Positions 16,863-26,323 are shown, counted from the stretch's first letter. The stretch: DNA of 37,188 nucleotides from an uncultured Lachnospiraceae bacterium (GCA_947564305.1 CANOBT010000041.1:1-37188), one strand, 5' to 3'. The notes: generated by a model from the letters alone, not told the origin. Program-made: numbers and translations.

Positions 16863-17819
16863 ATGAGAGTGATATTTATGGGCACGCCGGATTTTTCTGT
16901 AGGAACGCTGGAGGCGCTTGTGGAGGCAGGACATGAGGTGTGTTTGGCAGTCACCCAGCCGGATAAACCGAAAGGCCGTGGAAAAGAGATGCAGTTTACT
17001 CCGGTGAAAGAGGCAGCGATGCGTCATGGGATTCCTGTTTTTCAGCCACAGAAAGTGCGCACGCCAGAGTGTATAGAGTATTTAAAAGGATATCAGGCAG
17101 AGGTTTGTGTGGTTGTGGCATTTGGCCAGATTTTACCAAAAGAGATTTTGGAGATGACGCCTTATGGCTGTATCAATGTTCATGCATCCCTTTTACCGAA
17201 ATACCGTGGTGCGGCTCCGATTCAGTGGGCAATCCTGTCAGGGGAGAAGGTGACGGGAGTCACCACCATGCAGATGGATGAAGGACTGGACACGGGGGAT
17301 ATGCTTTTAAAGAGCGAGGTTCCGATTTCAGAAGACGAGACTGGCGAGAGTTTGCATGATAAATTGGCTTTATCGGGAGCAAAGCTGGCTGTAGAGACCT
17401 TGAAAGGGCTGGAAGAGAAGACACTTTGCCCGGAAAAACAGGGAGAAAGTCTAACCCCTTACGCCAAGATGCTGGATAAAAAGATGGGAAATATTGATTG
17501 GAGCGAATCGGCTGTTCAGATTGAACGCCTTATTCGGGGGCTGAATTCCTGGCCTAGCGCTTACACTCACTGGAACGGAAAAGTGATGAAAATTTGGAAA
17601 GCCAGTGTAAAATCTGAGGAAATAGGGAATGCTGATGGGAAAGCAAAGCCAGGACAGGTCCTTGATGTGGGTAAGGACTATTTTTCCGTTCAGACCGGAG
17701 ATGGAATTCTATTGGTGAAGGAGGTTCAGCTCCAGGGGAAGAAGCGGATGGATGTGAATGCGTTTTTGAGGGGAAACGCATTAAGCATGGGAATGGTTTT
17801 ACAACATAGTCTGCAATAA
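16863..17819 (+). CDS. fmt: Methionyl-tRNA formyltransferase
   Basis: Fmt formylates initiator Met-tRNA with 10-formyltetrahydrofolate. It is the functional counterpart of the deformylase encoded immediately upstream. The catalytic triad is visible as Asn105, His107 (in INVHASLLPKYRGAAPIQ) and Asp143 (in EGLDTGD). The N-terminal Rossmann domain begins MRVIFMGTPDFS, and the C-terminal OB-fold tRNA-binding domain covers about 205-318. The length of 318 residues is normal. The start lies 2 bases after the def stop codon, with GAGGATGAG as a moderate ribosome site. Confidence 0.96.
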   Translation: MRVIFMGTPDFSVGTLEALVEAGHEVCLAVTQPDKPKGRGKEMQFTPVKEAAMRHGIPVFQPQKVRTPECIEYLKGYQAEVCVVVAFGQILPKEILEMTPYGCINVHASLLPKYRGAAPIQWAILSGEKVTGVTTMQMDEGLDTGDMLLKSEVPISEDETGESLHDKLALSGAKLAVETLKGLEEKTLCPEKQGESLTPYAKMLDKKMGNIDWSESAVQIERLIRGLNSWPSAYTHWNGKVMKIWKASVKSEEIGNADGKAKPGQVLDVGKDYFSVQTGDGILLVKEVQLQGKKRMDVNAFLRGNALSMGMVLQHSLQ

Positions 17820-17845
17820 TCCGGGCTTTTTTACAGGAGGGAAGA

Positions 17846-18547
17846 ATGTTCTACTTTGGATATGATTCAACATATATTTTAGTTTTAATCGGGGTGGCAA
17901 TCTGTATGCTGGCGTCTTCACGTGTGAATCGAGTGTTCCGCAAATATTCCAGTGTCCGCAGTCATTCTGGAATGACAGGGAAAGAGGCCGCAGAAAAGAT
18001 TCTGAGGGCGAATGGGATTTATGATGTACAGGTGCAGCATATTCCTGGCAATCTGACTGACCATTATGACCCACGCAATAAGACCTTGAGATTGTCAGAT
18101 TCCACGTATAGCTCCACATCTGTTGCAGCAATCGGGGTGGCAGCTCATGAATGCGGTCATGCGGTACAGCATGCAACAGGCTATCTGCCATTACAGATTC
18201 GCGGTGCCTTGGTTCCTGTGGCAAATTTCGGCTCTGCAATTGCATGGCCGTTGATATTAATTGGTTTGGTGATTAGCAGTAATTCGGCAATCCTGTTTAT
18301 CAATATGGGAATCTTGCTGTTTTCTGCAGCAGTTCTGTTTCAGATCGTGACGCTGCCGGTGGAGTTTAATGCTTCCGGCCGTGCAGTAAAAGTGCTTGAG
18401 AAAACCGGAATGTTATATCCGGAAGAGGTAAAGCAGACAAAGGCTGTGTTAAGTGCAGCAGCGCTTACCTATGTGGCAAGTGCAGCATCTGCAATTTTAC
18501 AGCTTCTCAGGCTGGTCATTATTGGAGGGCGCAGAAGAGATAATTGA
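17846..18547 (+). CDS. Membrane zinc metallopeptidase (YugP-like)
   Basis: This is a 233-residue integral membrane protein of the family named after B. subtilis YugP. The zinc motif HECGH is at 101-105, within AAHECGHAVQHATGY. Predicted membrane helices lie at about 8-25, 120-145 and 148-170, with another near the C-terminus. The substrate is unknown. It sits inside the fmt-rsmB interval, as in many Clostridia, so it is probably co-transcribed with these genes. The ribosome site is CAGGAGGG. Confidence 0.88.
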   Translation: MFYFGYDSTYILVLIGVAICMLASSRVNRVFRKYSSVRSHSGMTGKEAAEKILRANGIYDVQVQHIPGNLTDHYDPRNKTLRLSDSTYSSTSVAAIGVAAHECGHAVQHATGYLPLQIRGALVPVANFGSAIAWPLILIGLVISSNSAILFINMGILLFSAAVLFQIVTLPVEFNASGRAVKVLEKTGMLYPEEVKQTKAVLSAAALTYVASAASAILQLLRLVIIGGRRRDN

Positions 18548-18626
18548 GAATATTGGCTGTGCGGAGGAAAGAGCAGCCTGTAATGGATGCCAACAAATAT
18601 ACAGACTTTCCAGTCGGAGGTTTGGG

Positions 18627-20042
18627 ATGGGAAAAGCAATCGGAGAGAGAGAACTGGTGCTGGGAATCCTTATGGAGGTGACAGAGCATGGTCAGTACAG
18701 CCATCATGCTTTGCGTGATGTTCTGGGCAAATACCAATATCTGGACAAAAAGGAACGGGCATTTATCACCCGTGTGGCAGAAGGTACGCTGGAGCATATG
18801 ATAGAGCTGGACTACATCTTGAATTGGTTCTCAAAAATAAAAGTACAAAAAATGAAACCTGTCATCCGTAACATTTTACGGAGTGCGGTTTATCAATTAA
18901 AATATATGGATACCGTGCCAGATTCTGCGGTTTGCAATGAAGCTGTAAAGCTGGCTGTAAAAAAGGGATTTGCGGGTCTTCGTGGATTTGTAAACGGAGT
19001 GCTGCGCAATGTGGCTAGAAATCTGGATGAAGTGCGATACCCACAAGAACCTGTAGAAAAGTTGTCTGTGCAGTATTCTATGCCGATCTGGATTTTAAAT
19101 TTATGGCTTTCGGAGTATGGGCTACAGACTGTGGAAGCAATGCTGACGGATTTTCAGAAGGAGAAGCCCTTGATGATTCGCAGCAGGTTGGATAAAGAGA
19201 ATATTAGGCAGGAGGCAGAATCCTTACAAAAATACCTTGTGACAGAAGGGGTACAAATAGCCGCTCATCCCTATCTTCCGTATGCGTTTTCTATTTCTCA
19301 TTATGATTATCTGGGAGATTTGGAAAGCTTTCGTGAAGGAAGGTTTTCTGTACAGGATGTGAGTTCTATGTTGGTCTGTGAAGTGGCAGCGCCACAACCA
19401 GAGGATGTGGTGTTTGACGTGTGTGCGGCGCCAGGTGGCAAGGCTCTTCAGATGGCAGAAAAGCTGAAGGGAACAGGGCATGTGGAGGCAAGAGATCTGA
19501 CCGAGTATAAGGTCGGATTGATTCAAGAAAGCATGGACCGTGCCAGGCTTACTAATATGAGAGCTGTGCAGATGGATGCCAGGCGCATGGATGCAGCTTC
19601 TGTGGAAAAAGCAGATATTGTCATTGCGGACCTGCCTTGCTCTGGACTGGGTGTGCTCGGAAAAAAGACAGATTTAAAATATAAGATAACCGAAGAAGGC
19701 ATAGAGAGTCTTGTGAAACTCCAGAGAGAAATTTTGTCGGTGGTAAACGCATATGTAAAGCCAGGCGGGACTCTTGTTTATAGCACCTGTACGGTGAATC
19801 CGGCAGAGAATATGGATAATGTACACTGGTTTTTGGAACACTACCCGGAGTTCTCGCTTCAAGATATTCGGGACAGGCTTTGCAAAGAATTACAGTATGA
19901 TGTGCAGGAAAAAGGATGTCTGCAGCTGATTCCGGGTATCCATAAAAGTGATGGCTTTTTCCTGGCCTGCTTTCGGAAAGAGGACAGGACTGCGGAGGAC
20001 AAAGGTTACAGGCAAAGAGAAGGAAATGAAAAGAAAACATGA
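18627..20042 (+). CDS. rsmB: 16S rRNA (cytosine-967-C5)-methyltransferase
   Basis: RsmB methylates C967 (E. coli numbering) of 16S rRNA with S-adenosylmethionine. The 471 residues contain an N-terminal NusB-like RNA-binding domain (about 1-135) and a Rossmann methyltransferase domain. The latter has the SAM motif DVCAAPGGKA (about 265-274), the PC motif with Cys338 (DLPCSGLG), and the catalytic Cys388 in YSTCTVNPAEN. I chose ATG at 18627, 6 bases after GGAGG. An upstream open frame reaching back into the peptidase gene is not translated as far as I can judge. It overlaps rlmN by 4 bases (ATGA). Confidence 0.94.
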   Translation: MGKAIGERELVLGILMEVTEHGQYSHHALRDVLGKYQYLDKKERAFITRVAEGTLEHMIELDYILNWFSKIKVQKMKPVIRNILRSAVYQLKYMDTVPDSAVCNEAVKLAVKKGFAGLRGFVNGVLRNVARNLDEVRYPQEPVEKLSVQYSMPIWILNLWLSEYGLQTVEAMLTDFQKEKPLMIRSRLDKENIRQEAESLQKYLVTEGVQIAAHPYLPYAFSISHYDYLGDLESFREGRFSVQDVSSMLVCEVAAPQPEDVVFDVCAAPGGKALQMAEKLKGTGHVEARDLTEYKVGLIQESMDRARLTNMRAVQMDARRMDAASVEKADIVIADLPCSGLGVLGKKTDLKYKITEEGIESLVKLQREILSVVNAYVKPGGTLVYSTCTVNPAENMDNVHWFLEHYPEFSLQDIRDRLCKELQYDVQEKGCLQLIPGIHKSDGFFLACFRKEDRTAEDKGYRQREGNEKKT

Positions 20043-21070
20043 AAAAAGATATCTGTGCATATACATATGAACAATTACAGGCAGAGGTGCAAGTTCTTGG
20101 GGAACCTAAATTCAGGGCCAATCAGATTTATGAATGGCTGCATGTGAAGCTTGTGCAGGACTTTTCGGAAATGCAAAACCTGCCGAAAAATCTTCGCAGG
20201 GTTTTGCAGGAGCAATATCAGATTTTGCCTGTTACCATGCTTAAGAGACAGAAGTCTCGTTTAGATGGCACCAATAAATTCCTGTTTCAGCTTCATGACG
20301 GTAATCTTGTGGAGAGCGTGCTGATGCGTTATCACCACGGAAATTCGGTCTGTATCTCCTCCCAAGTAGGATGCCGTATGGGGTGTAAGTTCTGCGCTTC
20401 TGGAATCGACGGGCTGGAGCGGAATCTTTCTGCTTCTGAGATGCTTGGTCAAGTTTACCAGATTCAGAAGATTGTGGGAGAACGTGTGTCCAATGTGGTG
20501 GTGATGGGGACAGGCGAGCCTTTGGACAATTACCAGAATCTTTTGGCTTTTCTGAGTATACTATCTGAGGAGCATGGGCTTCATATAAGTCAGCGAAACA
20601 TCACGGTATCGACTTGCGGGATTGTGCCTAAAATGTATGAATTGGCCAGGGAGCATCTGCAGATTACGTTGGCTCTTTCACTGCATGGATCCACTCAGGA
20701 GAAACGCTGCAGGCTGATGCCTGTGGCAAATGCATTTGAATTGGAGGAAGTGTTGAAGGCATGTGATTATTATTTTCAGGAGACCGGGAGGAGGATGACC
20801 TTTGAATACAGTTTGATTCATGGAGTCAATGACACCTCACAGGACGTACAGGAATTAGTTTCTATCCTAAAATCCAGAAATTGCCATTTGAATTTAATCC
20901 CTGTAAATCCGGTAAAAGAACGTAATTTTACAAGGCCAGACAGTAAAAATGCACAGAATTTCAAAAATAAACTTGAAAAAAACGGAATAAATGTTACTAT
21001 AAGAAGAGAAATGGGCGCAGATATTGATGGAGCCTGTGGCCAGCTTAGAAGACGATACATACAAACCTGA
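20039..21070 (+). CDS. rlmN: Dual-specificity RNA methyltransferase RlmN
   Basis: RlmN is a radical-SAM enzyme that methylates C2 of A2503 in 23S rRNA and, in many bacteria, A37 of some tRNAs. The 4Fe-4S motif CRMGCKFC gives Cys112, Cys116 and Cys119. The methyl-carrying C-terminal Cys333 is in GACGQLRRR. GTGEPLDNYQN is the SAM-binding GGEP-like motif. Length is 343 residues. The start overlaps the rsmB stop (ATGA), which indicates coupled translation. It precedes prpC by 124 bases that hold no recognisable gene. Confidence 0.96.
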   Translation: MKKDICAYTYEQLQAEVQVLGEPKFRANQIYEWLHVKLVQDFSEMQNLPKNLRRVLQEQYQILPVTMLKRQKSRLDGTNKFLFQLHDGNLVESVLMRYHHGNSVCISSQVGCRMGCKFCASGIDGLERNLSASEMLGQVYQIQKIVGERVSNVVVMGTGEPLDNYQNLLAFLSILSEEHGLHISQRNITVSTCGIVPKMYELAREHLQITLALSLHGSTQEKRCRLMPVANAFELEEVLKACDYYFQETGRRMTFEYSLIHGVNDTSQDVQELVSILKSRNCHLNLIPVNPVKERNFTRPDSKNAQNFKNKLEKNGINVTIRREMGADIDGACGQLRRRYIQT

Positions 21071-21194
21071 ACAATGTGACAATGGTAATGACGCATTGAC
21101 AGGGATTTTAGAGAAAAGCAGTTCCGGATGGCACAGCTTAAGACACAAGAAGGGTTATGGATTCGATGCCAGGGACTGGATAGAGGAGGCAGAT

Positions 21195-21938
21195 ATGAAG
21201 ACATTTTCAATAACCGACGTAGGGATGGTAAGACAGGTGAATCAGGACTATGTCTATACGACAGACAATCCGTTGGGGCCTCTTCCAAATCTATTTGTAG
21301 TGGCAGACGGGATGGGAGGCCATCAGGCTGGAGATTATGCTTCAAAATATACTGTGGAAGTCTTGAAAAGAGAACTAGACCAAAGCAGTGAGGAGAATGT
21401 AGAGAAAGCGATTGTCTCTGCCATCAAAAAAGCCAATGAGGAAATTATAAAAAAAGCATCCCAGGATTCCCATCTGAAAGGGATGGGCACTACGGTTGTT
21501 GTGGCGACGATTGTAAATCAAATGATGTATTTTGCGAATGTGGGGGACAGTCGTCTGTACTTGATTAATCAAGGAATCACACAGCTTACAAAGGACCACT
21601 CTTTAGTGGAAGAGATGGTTCGGCTTGGAGGAATTAAGCCGGAGGAGGCAAAGCATCATCCGGATAAAAATATAATCACCCGTGCAATCGGAGCAAAAGA
21701 TACAGTTGATGTGGATTTTTATGAGCACCGTCTGAAAAAGGGAGACATCATATTGATGTGTACAGACGGACTCAGCAATATGGTGGAGGATGAGGAACTT
21801 TTCCATATTGTGCAAGGGGGAAGGGATATCGTGGAAGCAGGAACATCTCTTGTGGAAGCGGCAAAAGAAAACGGTGGCACAGATAATATCGGAGTGGTGC
21901 TGACGGAACCGTTTACAGATGAGGTGAGTATATGTTAA
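21195..21938 (+). CDS. prpC: PP2C-type Ser/Thr phosphatase
   Basis: This phosphatase reverses the action of the neighbouring PASTA kinase. The 247 residues show the PP2C motifs: RQVNQD, VADGMGGH (Asp38 and Gly39 are metal-site residues), MGTTVV, GDSRLY, CTDGLS and GGTDNIG. No membrane segment is present. The start at 21195 follows GAGGAGG by 5 bases. A longer open frame extends upstream into rlmN but lacks the family's N-terminal pattern. It overlaps the kinase gene by 7 bases. The pairing and order match the prpC-prkC unit of other Firmicutes. Confidence 0.95.
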   Translation: MKTFSITDVGMVRQVNQDYVYTTDNPLGPLPNLFVVADGMGGHQAGDYASKYTVEVLKRELDQSSEENVEKAIVSAIKKANEEIIKKASQDSHLKGMGTTVVVATIVNQMMYFANVGDSRLYLINQGITQLTKDHSLVEEMVRLGGIKPEEAKHHPDKNIITRAIGAKDTVDVDFYEHRLKKGDIILMCTDGLSNMVEDEELFHIVQGGRDIVEAGTSLVEAAKENGGTDNIGVVLTEPFTDEVSIC

Positions 21939-24022
21939 AGGAAGGTATTTTTTTAGGAAAACGTTATGAAATTCTAGAACGCATCGGTGCGGGTGGAATG
22001 GCAGATGTTTATAAGGGGAAGGACCATAAGCTGAACCGTCATGTGGCAGTCAAAGTATTGAAGAGTGATTACCGTTCGGATGAAGTGTTTATCCAGAAGT
22101 TTTTGAGTGAGGCTCAGGCGGCCGCCGGACTCATGCATCCGAATGTGGTCAATGTCTATGATGTGGGGCAGGACAGGGGCCTGTATTACATGGTTATGGA
22201 GTTAGTGGAAGGGATTACCCTGAAGGATTATATTGAGAAGAAGGGGCAGCTTTCTGTCAATGAAACGATTAGTATCTCAATCCAGATGGCAACCGGAATC
22301 CAGGCGGCTCATAACCAGCATATTATCCACCGGGATATTAAACCGCAGAATATCATTATTTCTAAAGACGGTAAGGTCAAAGTGACAGACTTTGGAATTG
22401 CACGGGCTACTACTGCAACCCATACGATTAGTACGAATGTAATGGGCTCTGTACATTATACATCTCCGGAACATGCAAAGGGCGGGGTTGTAGATGAGAA
22501 GAGCGATATCTATTCTGCCGGCATTACCATGTATGAGATGGTAACCGGACATGTGCCTTTTGACGGAGATTCCACGGTTACTGTAGCAATCAAGCATCTG
22601 CAGGAAGAAGTTCCGTCACCGGTGAAAGAAGTGCCGGATATACCTTATAGTCTGGAATGTATTATTTTGAAATGTACGCAGAAAAATGCAGCGCATCGAT
22701 ATCAGAACTGTCAGGAGTTGATTCTGGATTTGAAACGCTCTATGGTGGACCCGGACGGTGATTTTGTAAATAATCCGGATTATACGCCTGGAGGAGACGA
22801 GACGGTCATGATGTCGGAGGAGGATCAGAGGCGGGTTCAGAATCGTGCTGCTTATCAGCGAGAATACTATGAGGATGAAGATGATTATGACGACGATTAT
22901 GAGGATGATGACTATGCAGATGACGATTATGAGGATTATGACGAGTACGACCGCAGAGGCGGACGGGGCGGCAGTGGGTCAAGTGCCGGAACAATACTGA
23001 AAGTTTTAATGATTTTGGCAGCAGTGATCATTGCCCTTGTGGTAATCTTTATGGCAGCAAAGGCAGGAGGGCTTTTTAAAGGAGTAGTTGAAGTTAAAAA
23101 CCCGATTCAGGAGGAAGAGGAGACAGAGCAGGTGTCTGTTCCGGATGTGACCGGGAAGATGGAAGAAGAAGGGAAAAAAGCGCTCACAGAAATAGGCCTT
23201 GGTTATGGAGTAGGGGGAAGGGAGGCCTCAGAAGAATTTGAACGAGGTGAGATTATCAGCCAAAGTCCGGAACCAGGCGAAAAAGTAGATATTAATACAG
23301 AAGTGAAAGTAGTGGTCAGTACCGGAAAGACTGTCCAGAAAAAGAAAGTGCCTGATACGACCGGGCAGGACGAGGAGGCAGCAAAGAAACTGATTACAAA
23401 CAGTGGACTGGTGCCGGAAGTGGAATACAAGGAAGACGATAATGTGGAGAAGGGAAAGGTGATCACTTCTGCTCCCAGTGCAGGAGCCGAGGTGGTGGAG
23501 GGAACCAAGATTATTCTCTATGTAAGTAAGGGAACTGACAAAGTTACGGTGCCGGGGCTGGTTGGTCAGAAAGCTGCAGATGTACCGACATTGCTTGCCA
23601 GTTTGCAGTTAGCAGGAAGCTTGTCTGGCGAGGAGTACAGTGATGAGTATCCTGAGGGGCAGATTATGCAGCAGAATCCTCCCGCAGGTACAAAAGTAGC
23701 TAAAGGTACTGTGGTCGCTTATGTAGTAAGTAAGGGCAAAGAGCCAGAAGAGCCGGAGGAACCGGAGGAACCAGATCCACCTGTGACTAATCCTGACGAT
23801 AACAGGCCGCCTGCCCAGATAGTCAGTGTTCCAGCAGTAAATAACAGATCTCTGGATCAGGCGATGAATATGTTGGCAGAGGCAGGACTGTCAGGGAGTG
23901 TAGTTGGATATCAGTCAAGTTCTTCACTGGGATCAGGGTTTGTAATCTCACAGACAGTTACCGGCCAGGCAGCAGAAGGGTCAACGGTTGGACTCATAGT
24001 CAGCAGTGGACCATCCAACTGA
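21932..24022 (+). CDS. prkC: PASTA-domain Ser/Thr protein kinase
   Basis: This membrane kinase senses muropeptides or cell-wall precursors and phosphorylates cell-division, wall and translation proteins. The kinase domain (about 10-270) has GAGGMADVY, Lys41, catalytic HRD with Asp135, and DFG with Asp153. It is followed by a strongly acidic Asp/Glu/Tyr linker (about 310-346), a basic/Gly patch, one membrane helix (about 353-376), and four PASTA repeats at about 400-466, 470-535, 536-600 and 631-694. A short Pro-Glu spacer separates the third and fourth. Length is 696 residues. Translation is probably coupled to prpC through a 7-base overlap. The acidic linker is longer than I would expect for the family. 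Confidence 0.96.
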   Translation: MLKEGIFLGKRYEILERIGAGGMADVYKGKDHKLNRHVAVKVLKSDYRSDEVFIQKFLSEAQAAAGLMHPNVVNVYDVGQDRGLYYMVMELVEGITLKDYIEKKGQLSVNETISISIQMATGIQAAHNQHIIHRDIKPQNIIISKDGKVKVTDFGIARATTATHTISTNVMGSVHYTSPEHAKGGVVDEKSDIYSAGITMYEMVTGHVPFDGDSTVTVAIKHLQEEVPSPVKEVPDIPYSLECIILKCTQKNAAHRYQNCQELILDLKRSMVDPDGDFVNNPDYTPGGDETVMMSEEDQRRVQNRAAYQREYYEDEDDYDDDYEDDDYADDDYEDYDEYDRRGGRGGSGSSAGTILKVLMILAAVIIALVVIFMAAKAGGLFKGVVEVKNPIQEEEETEQVSVPDVTGKMEEEGKKALTEIGLGYGVGGREASEEFERGEIISQSPEPGEKVDINTEVKVVVSTGKTVQKKKVPDTTGQDEEAAKKLITNSGLVPEVEYKEDDNVEKGKVITSAPSAGAEVVEGTKIILYVSKGTDKVTVPGLVGQKAADVPTLLASLQLAGSLSGEEYSDEYPEGQIMQQNPPAGTKVAKGTVVAYVVSKGKEPEEPEEPEEPDPPVTNPDDNRPPAQIVSVPAVNNRSLDQAMNMLAEAGLSGSVVGYQSSSSLGSGFVISQTVTGQAAEGSTVGLIVSSGPSN

Positions 24023-24063
24023 CATAGGGGTGGTCTATCTAAAGCTCATTATTGGAAGGTTTT

Positions 24064-24942
24064 ATGGAAGGAAAGATTATGAAAGGAATTGCCGGATTCT
24101 ACTACGTATACGTAGTAGAATCCGGTCTTTATGAGTGTAAGGCGAAGGGCAGATTTCGAAAAGAAAAAATAAAGCCCCTGGTCGGAGATGCAGTGGAGAT
24201 CAGTATTCTCAACGAAGCGGAAAAGACGGGAAATATTGAACGTATATTTCCGAGAAAAAATGAGTTGGTACGCCCGGCAGTGGCAAATATAGATCAGGCG
24301 TTGGTTGTATTTGCTGTGACTGATCCGAAACCCCATTTTCATTTGTTAGATCGCTTTCTTGTGATGATGGAAAGAAAAAAGATTCCGGTGGTACTTTGTT
24401 TTAATAAAAAGGATATTGCCGCAGAGGATGAGATGACACAGCTGAAGGATATCTATAGTGCATGTGGATATCCGCTTGTGTTGTCCAGTGCATTGAAACA
24501 GGAAAATATTGGGCCTGTGAAAGAACTTTTATCTGGAAAGACAACAGCGATTGCCGGTCCCTCCGGAGTCGGGAAATCTTCGCTTATCAATCTTCTGCAG
24601 TCAGAGGTGCAGATGGAGACTGGAAGTATCAGCAGGAAAATAGCAAGGGGCAAACATACGACCCGGCATTCTGAACTGATTCAAATTGAAGAAGATGCTT
24701 ATATTATGGATACACCGGGATTCAGCTCTCTTTATGTAAATGACTTCGAGAAAGAGAAGCTGAAATTGTATTTCCGGGAGTTTGCTGCTTTTGAAGGAAA
24801 ATGTAAATATCAGGGCTGTGACCATATACATGAACCCGGATGTTCGGTAAAGCAGGCTGTGGATGCAGGTAAAATCCATAGAATACGGTATGAAAATTAT
24901 TTGCAAATGTATCAGGAGTTAAAGGAAAAGAAGAGATATTAG
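24064..24942 (+). CDS. rsgA: Ribosome small-subunit-dependent GTPase A
   Basis: RsgA is a circularly permuted GTPase that checks late 30S assembly. The order OB-fold (about 1-70), G domain (with NKKD, then the P-loop GPSGVGKSS near 165, then DTPGF) and C-terminal zinc finger is the permuted family layout. The zinc finger is CKYQGCDHIHEPGC (about 247-260). Two ATG codons are possible: 24064, preceded by GGAAGG, and 24079. I prefer 24064. The protein is 293 residues. The early coding region contains a perfect 34-bp palindrome at 24092-24125. Confidence 0.95.
   Translation: MEGKIMKGIAGFYYVYVVESGLYECKAKGRFRKEKIKPLVGDAVEISILNEAEKTGNIERIFPRKNELVRPAVANIDQALVVFAVTDPKPHFHLLDRFLVMMERKKIPVVLCFNKKDIAAEDEMTQLKDIYSACGYPLVLSSALKQENIGPVKELLSGKTTAIAGPSGVGKSSLINLLQSEVQMETGSISRKIARGKHTTRHSELIQIEEDAYIMDTPGFSSLYVNDFEKEKLKLYFREFAAFEGKCKYQGCDHIHEPGCSVKQAVDAGKIHRIRYENYLQMYQELKEKKRY
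24092..24125. repeat. Perfect 34-bp palindrome inside the rsgA 5' coding region
   Basis: The half-site CCGGATTCTACTACGTA is followed directly by its exact reverse complement, with no mismatch and no spacer. It begins 28 bases after the rsgA ATG. In mRNA it could fold into a 15-bp stem with a 4-base loop. Confidence 0.9.
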
Positions 24943-24972
24943 TGTATATTGCAAAAGATAAAGGAGATAAAG

Positions 24973-25635
24973 ATGAAACGAATTTTGGCGCCGTCCATAT
25001 TGTCAGCAGATTTTAATATACTCGGAGAAGAAATCAAGATTTGTGCAGATAAAGGAGCAAAATATCTGCATTTCGATGTGATGGATGGAATGTTTGTTTC
25101 AAACATTTCATTTGGGCTTCCAGTACTGGCTTCCATACAAGGCAAAGAGGATTTGGTTATGGATGTGCATCTTATGATAGAAGATCCTCTCCGATATGTG
25201 GACAAGTTTTGTGATTCGGGAGCAGATATCGTGAATGTTCATTATGAAGCATGTGAGAATCTACAGGCGGTACTCGATCGAATCCATGAATGCGGCAGGA
25301 AAGCGGGTATTACGATAAAGCCTCAGACACCGGTAGATGTGTTGATCCCTTATTTGGAGAAGGCAGAGTTATTCCTGGTCATGTCTGTGGAGCCGGGACT
25401 TGGCGGGCAGGCATTTATCCCGGAATCATTGGATAAAATCCGCAGGCTCAGGGAATTGTTAGAAGAACGCGGGCTGGATGCGGATGTGGAAGTAGATGGA
25501 GGCGTGTACCAGGGGAATGCCCGGGATATTCTGGACGCCGGTGCGAATGTGCTTGTATCGGGTTCTTCCGTATTCCATGGAAATATTGCAGAAAATGTTT
25601 CTGCCTTTATGGAGATTTTGAAAGAATATGAATAA
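24973..25635 (+). CDS. rpe: Ribulose-phosphate 3-epimerase
   Basis: This enzyme interconverts ribulose 5-phosphate and xylulose 5-phosphate in the pentose phosphate pathway. The TIM-barrel signatures are APSILSADF, HFDVMDGMFV (metal His and Asp), DVHLMI, MSVEPGLGGQAFI and VDGGV, and GSSVFHG is the phosphate-binding end. Length is 220 residues. The start at 24973 is chosen because AAAGGAGATAAAG precedes it; an in-frame upstream TTG has no such site. It overlaps thiN by 8 bases. The rsgA-rpe-thiN order is conserved in Firmicutes. Confidence 0.96.
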   Translation: MKRILAPSILSADFNILGEEIKICADKGAKYLHFDVMDGMFVSNISFGLPVLASIQGKEDLVMDVHLMIEDPLRYVDKFCDSGADIVNVHYEACENLQAVLDRIHECGRKAGITIKPQTPVDVLIPYLEKAELFLVMSVEPGLGGQAFIPESLDKIRRLRELLEERGLDADVEVDGGVYQGNARDILDAGANVLVSGSSVFHGNIAENVSAFMEILKEYE

Positions 25636-26299
25636 ACGAACTGTTATTGTCAGTGGAGGCACACTGGATGAAAAATTTGCTGTCGATGTATTGAAAAGCC
25701 AAGAGACGGAGTTTATCATTGGTGCAGATCATGGACTGGTGTTTCTATATGAGCATGGAATTTTGCCGAATTATATAGTGGGAGACTTTGATAGCACGTC
25801 GCAGGAAATTTTGTCTTATTATCGAGAAAAGACGAATATTCCGATTCGGAGGTTTAATCCTGTTAAAGACGCTTCTGATACAGAGATTGCCTTGCGTTTT
25901 GGGTTGGAGCTGGGACGTAAACGCATTCTGCTTCTAGGTGCCACCGGGAGTCGTGCAGACCATTTATGGGCAAATGTCCAATGTCTGAAAATTGCGTTGG
26001 ATGCGGGGGCAGATGCCCGTATTATAGATCGCTATAATCAGATTCGTCTGTTGAATCAAGGTGTAGTTCTGAAAAGAGAAGAGGCATATGGCCCTTATTT
26101 TTCAGTTTTTCCCTTATCAGGAACCGTAATGGACTTTAACATCAGAGGGGCAAAATATCCTTTATACCATCATGTACTTACGCCTTATGACAGTCTGTGT
26201 GTCAGCAATGAATTTGCAGAAGATGAGGTGGAGCTCACCTTTCCATTAGGAGTGGTTATATTGATGGAGACGAGGGATATTCCGATAGATAAAGAATAG
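25628..26299 (+). CDS. thiN: Thiamine pyrophosphokinase
   Basis: This kinase converts thiamine to thiamine pyrophosphate with ATP. The family motifs VGDFDS, KDASDTEIAL and GATGSRADH are clear, and the C-terminal beta-domain (about 140-223) binds thiamine. Length is 223 residues. Its ATG overlaps the end of rpe, so it should be translationally coupled. TPP is the cofactor of transketolase, which acts beside Rpe and may explain the pairing. No TPP riboswitch is visible in front of this cluster. Confidence 0.93.
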   Translation: MNKRTVIVSGGTLDEKFAVDVLKSQETEFIIGADHGLVFLYEHGILPNYIVGDFDSTSQEILSYYREKTNIPIRRFNPVKDASDTEIALRFGLELGRKRILLLGATGSRADHLWANVQCLKIALDAGADARIIDRYNQIRLLNQGVVLKREEAYGPYFSVFPLSGTVMDFNIRGAKYPLYHHVLTPYDSLCVSNEFAEDEVELTFPLGVVILMETRDIPIDKE

Positions 26300-26323
26300 A
26301 GAGTATAAGGAGAAGAGAGAGTT

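Noticed and set aside
18453..18626. N-terminal extension of rsmB overlapping the metallopeptidase gene
   Set aside because: A strong GGAGG precedes ATG 18627, and the extension does not resemble the NusB-like domain.
21096..21124. TTGACA before prpC as a promoter
   Set aside because: The -35 is perfect, but the expected -10 position reads CAGTTC and no alternative is within range.
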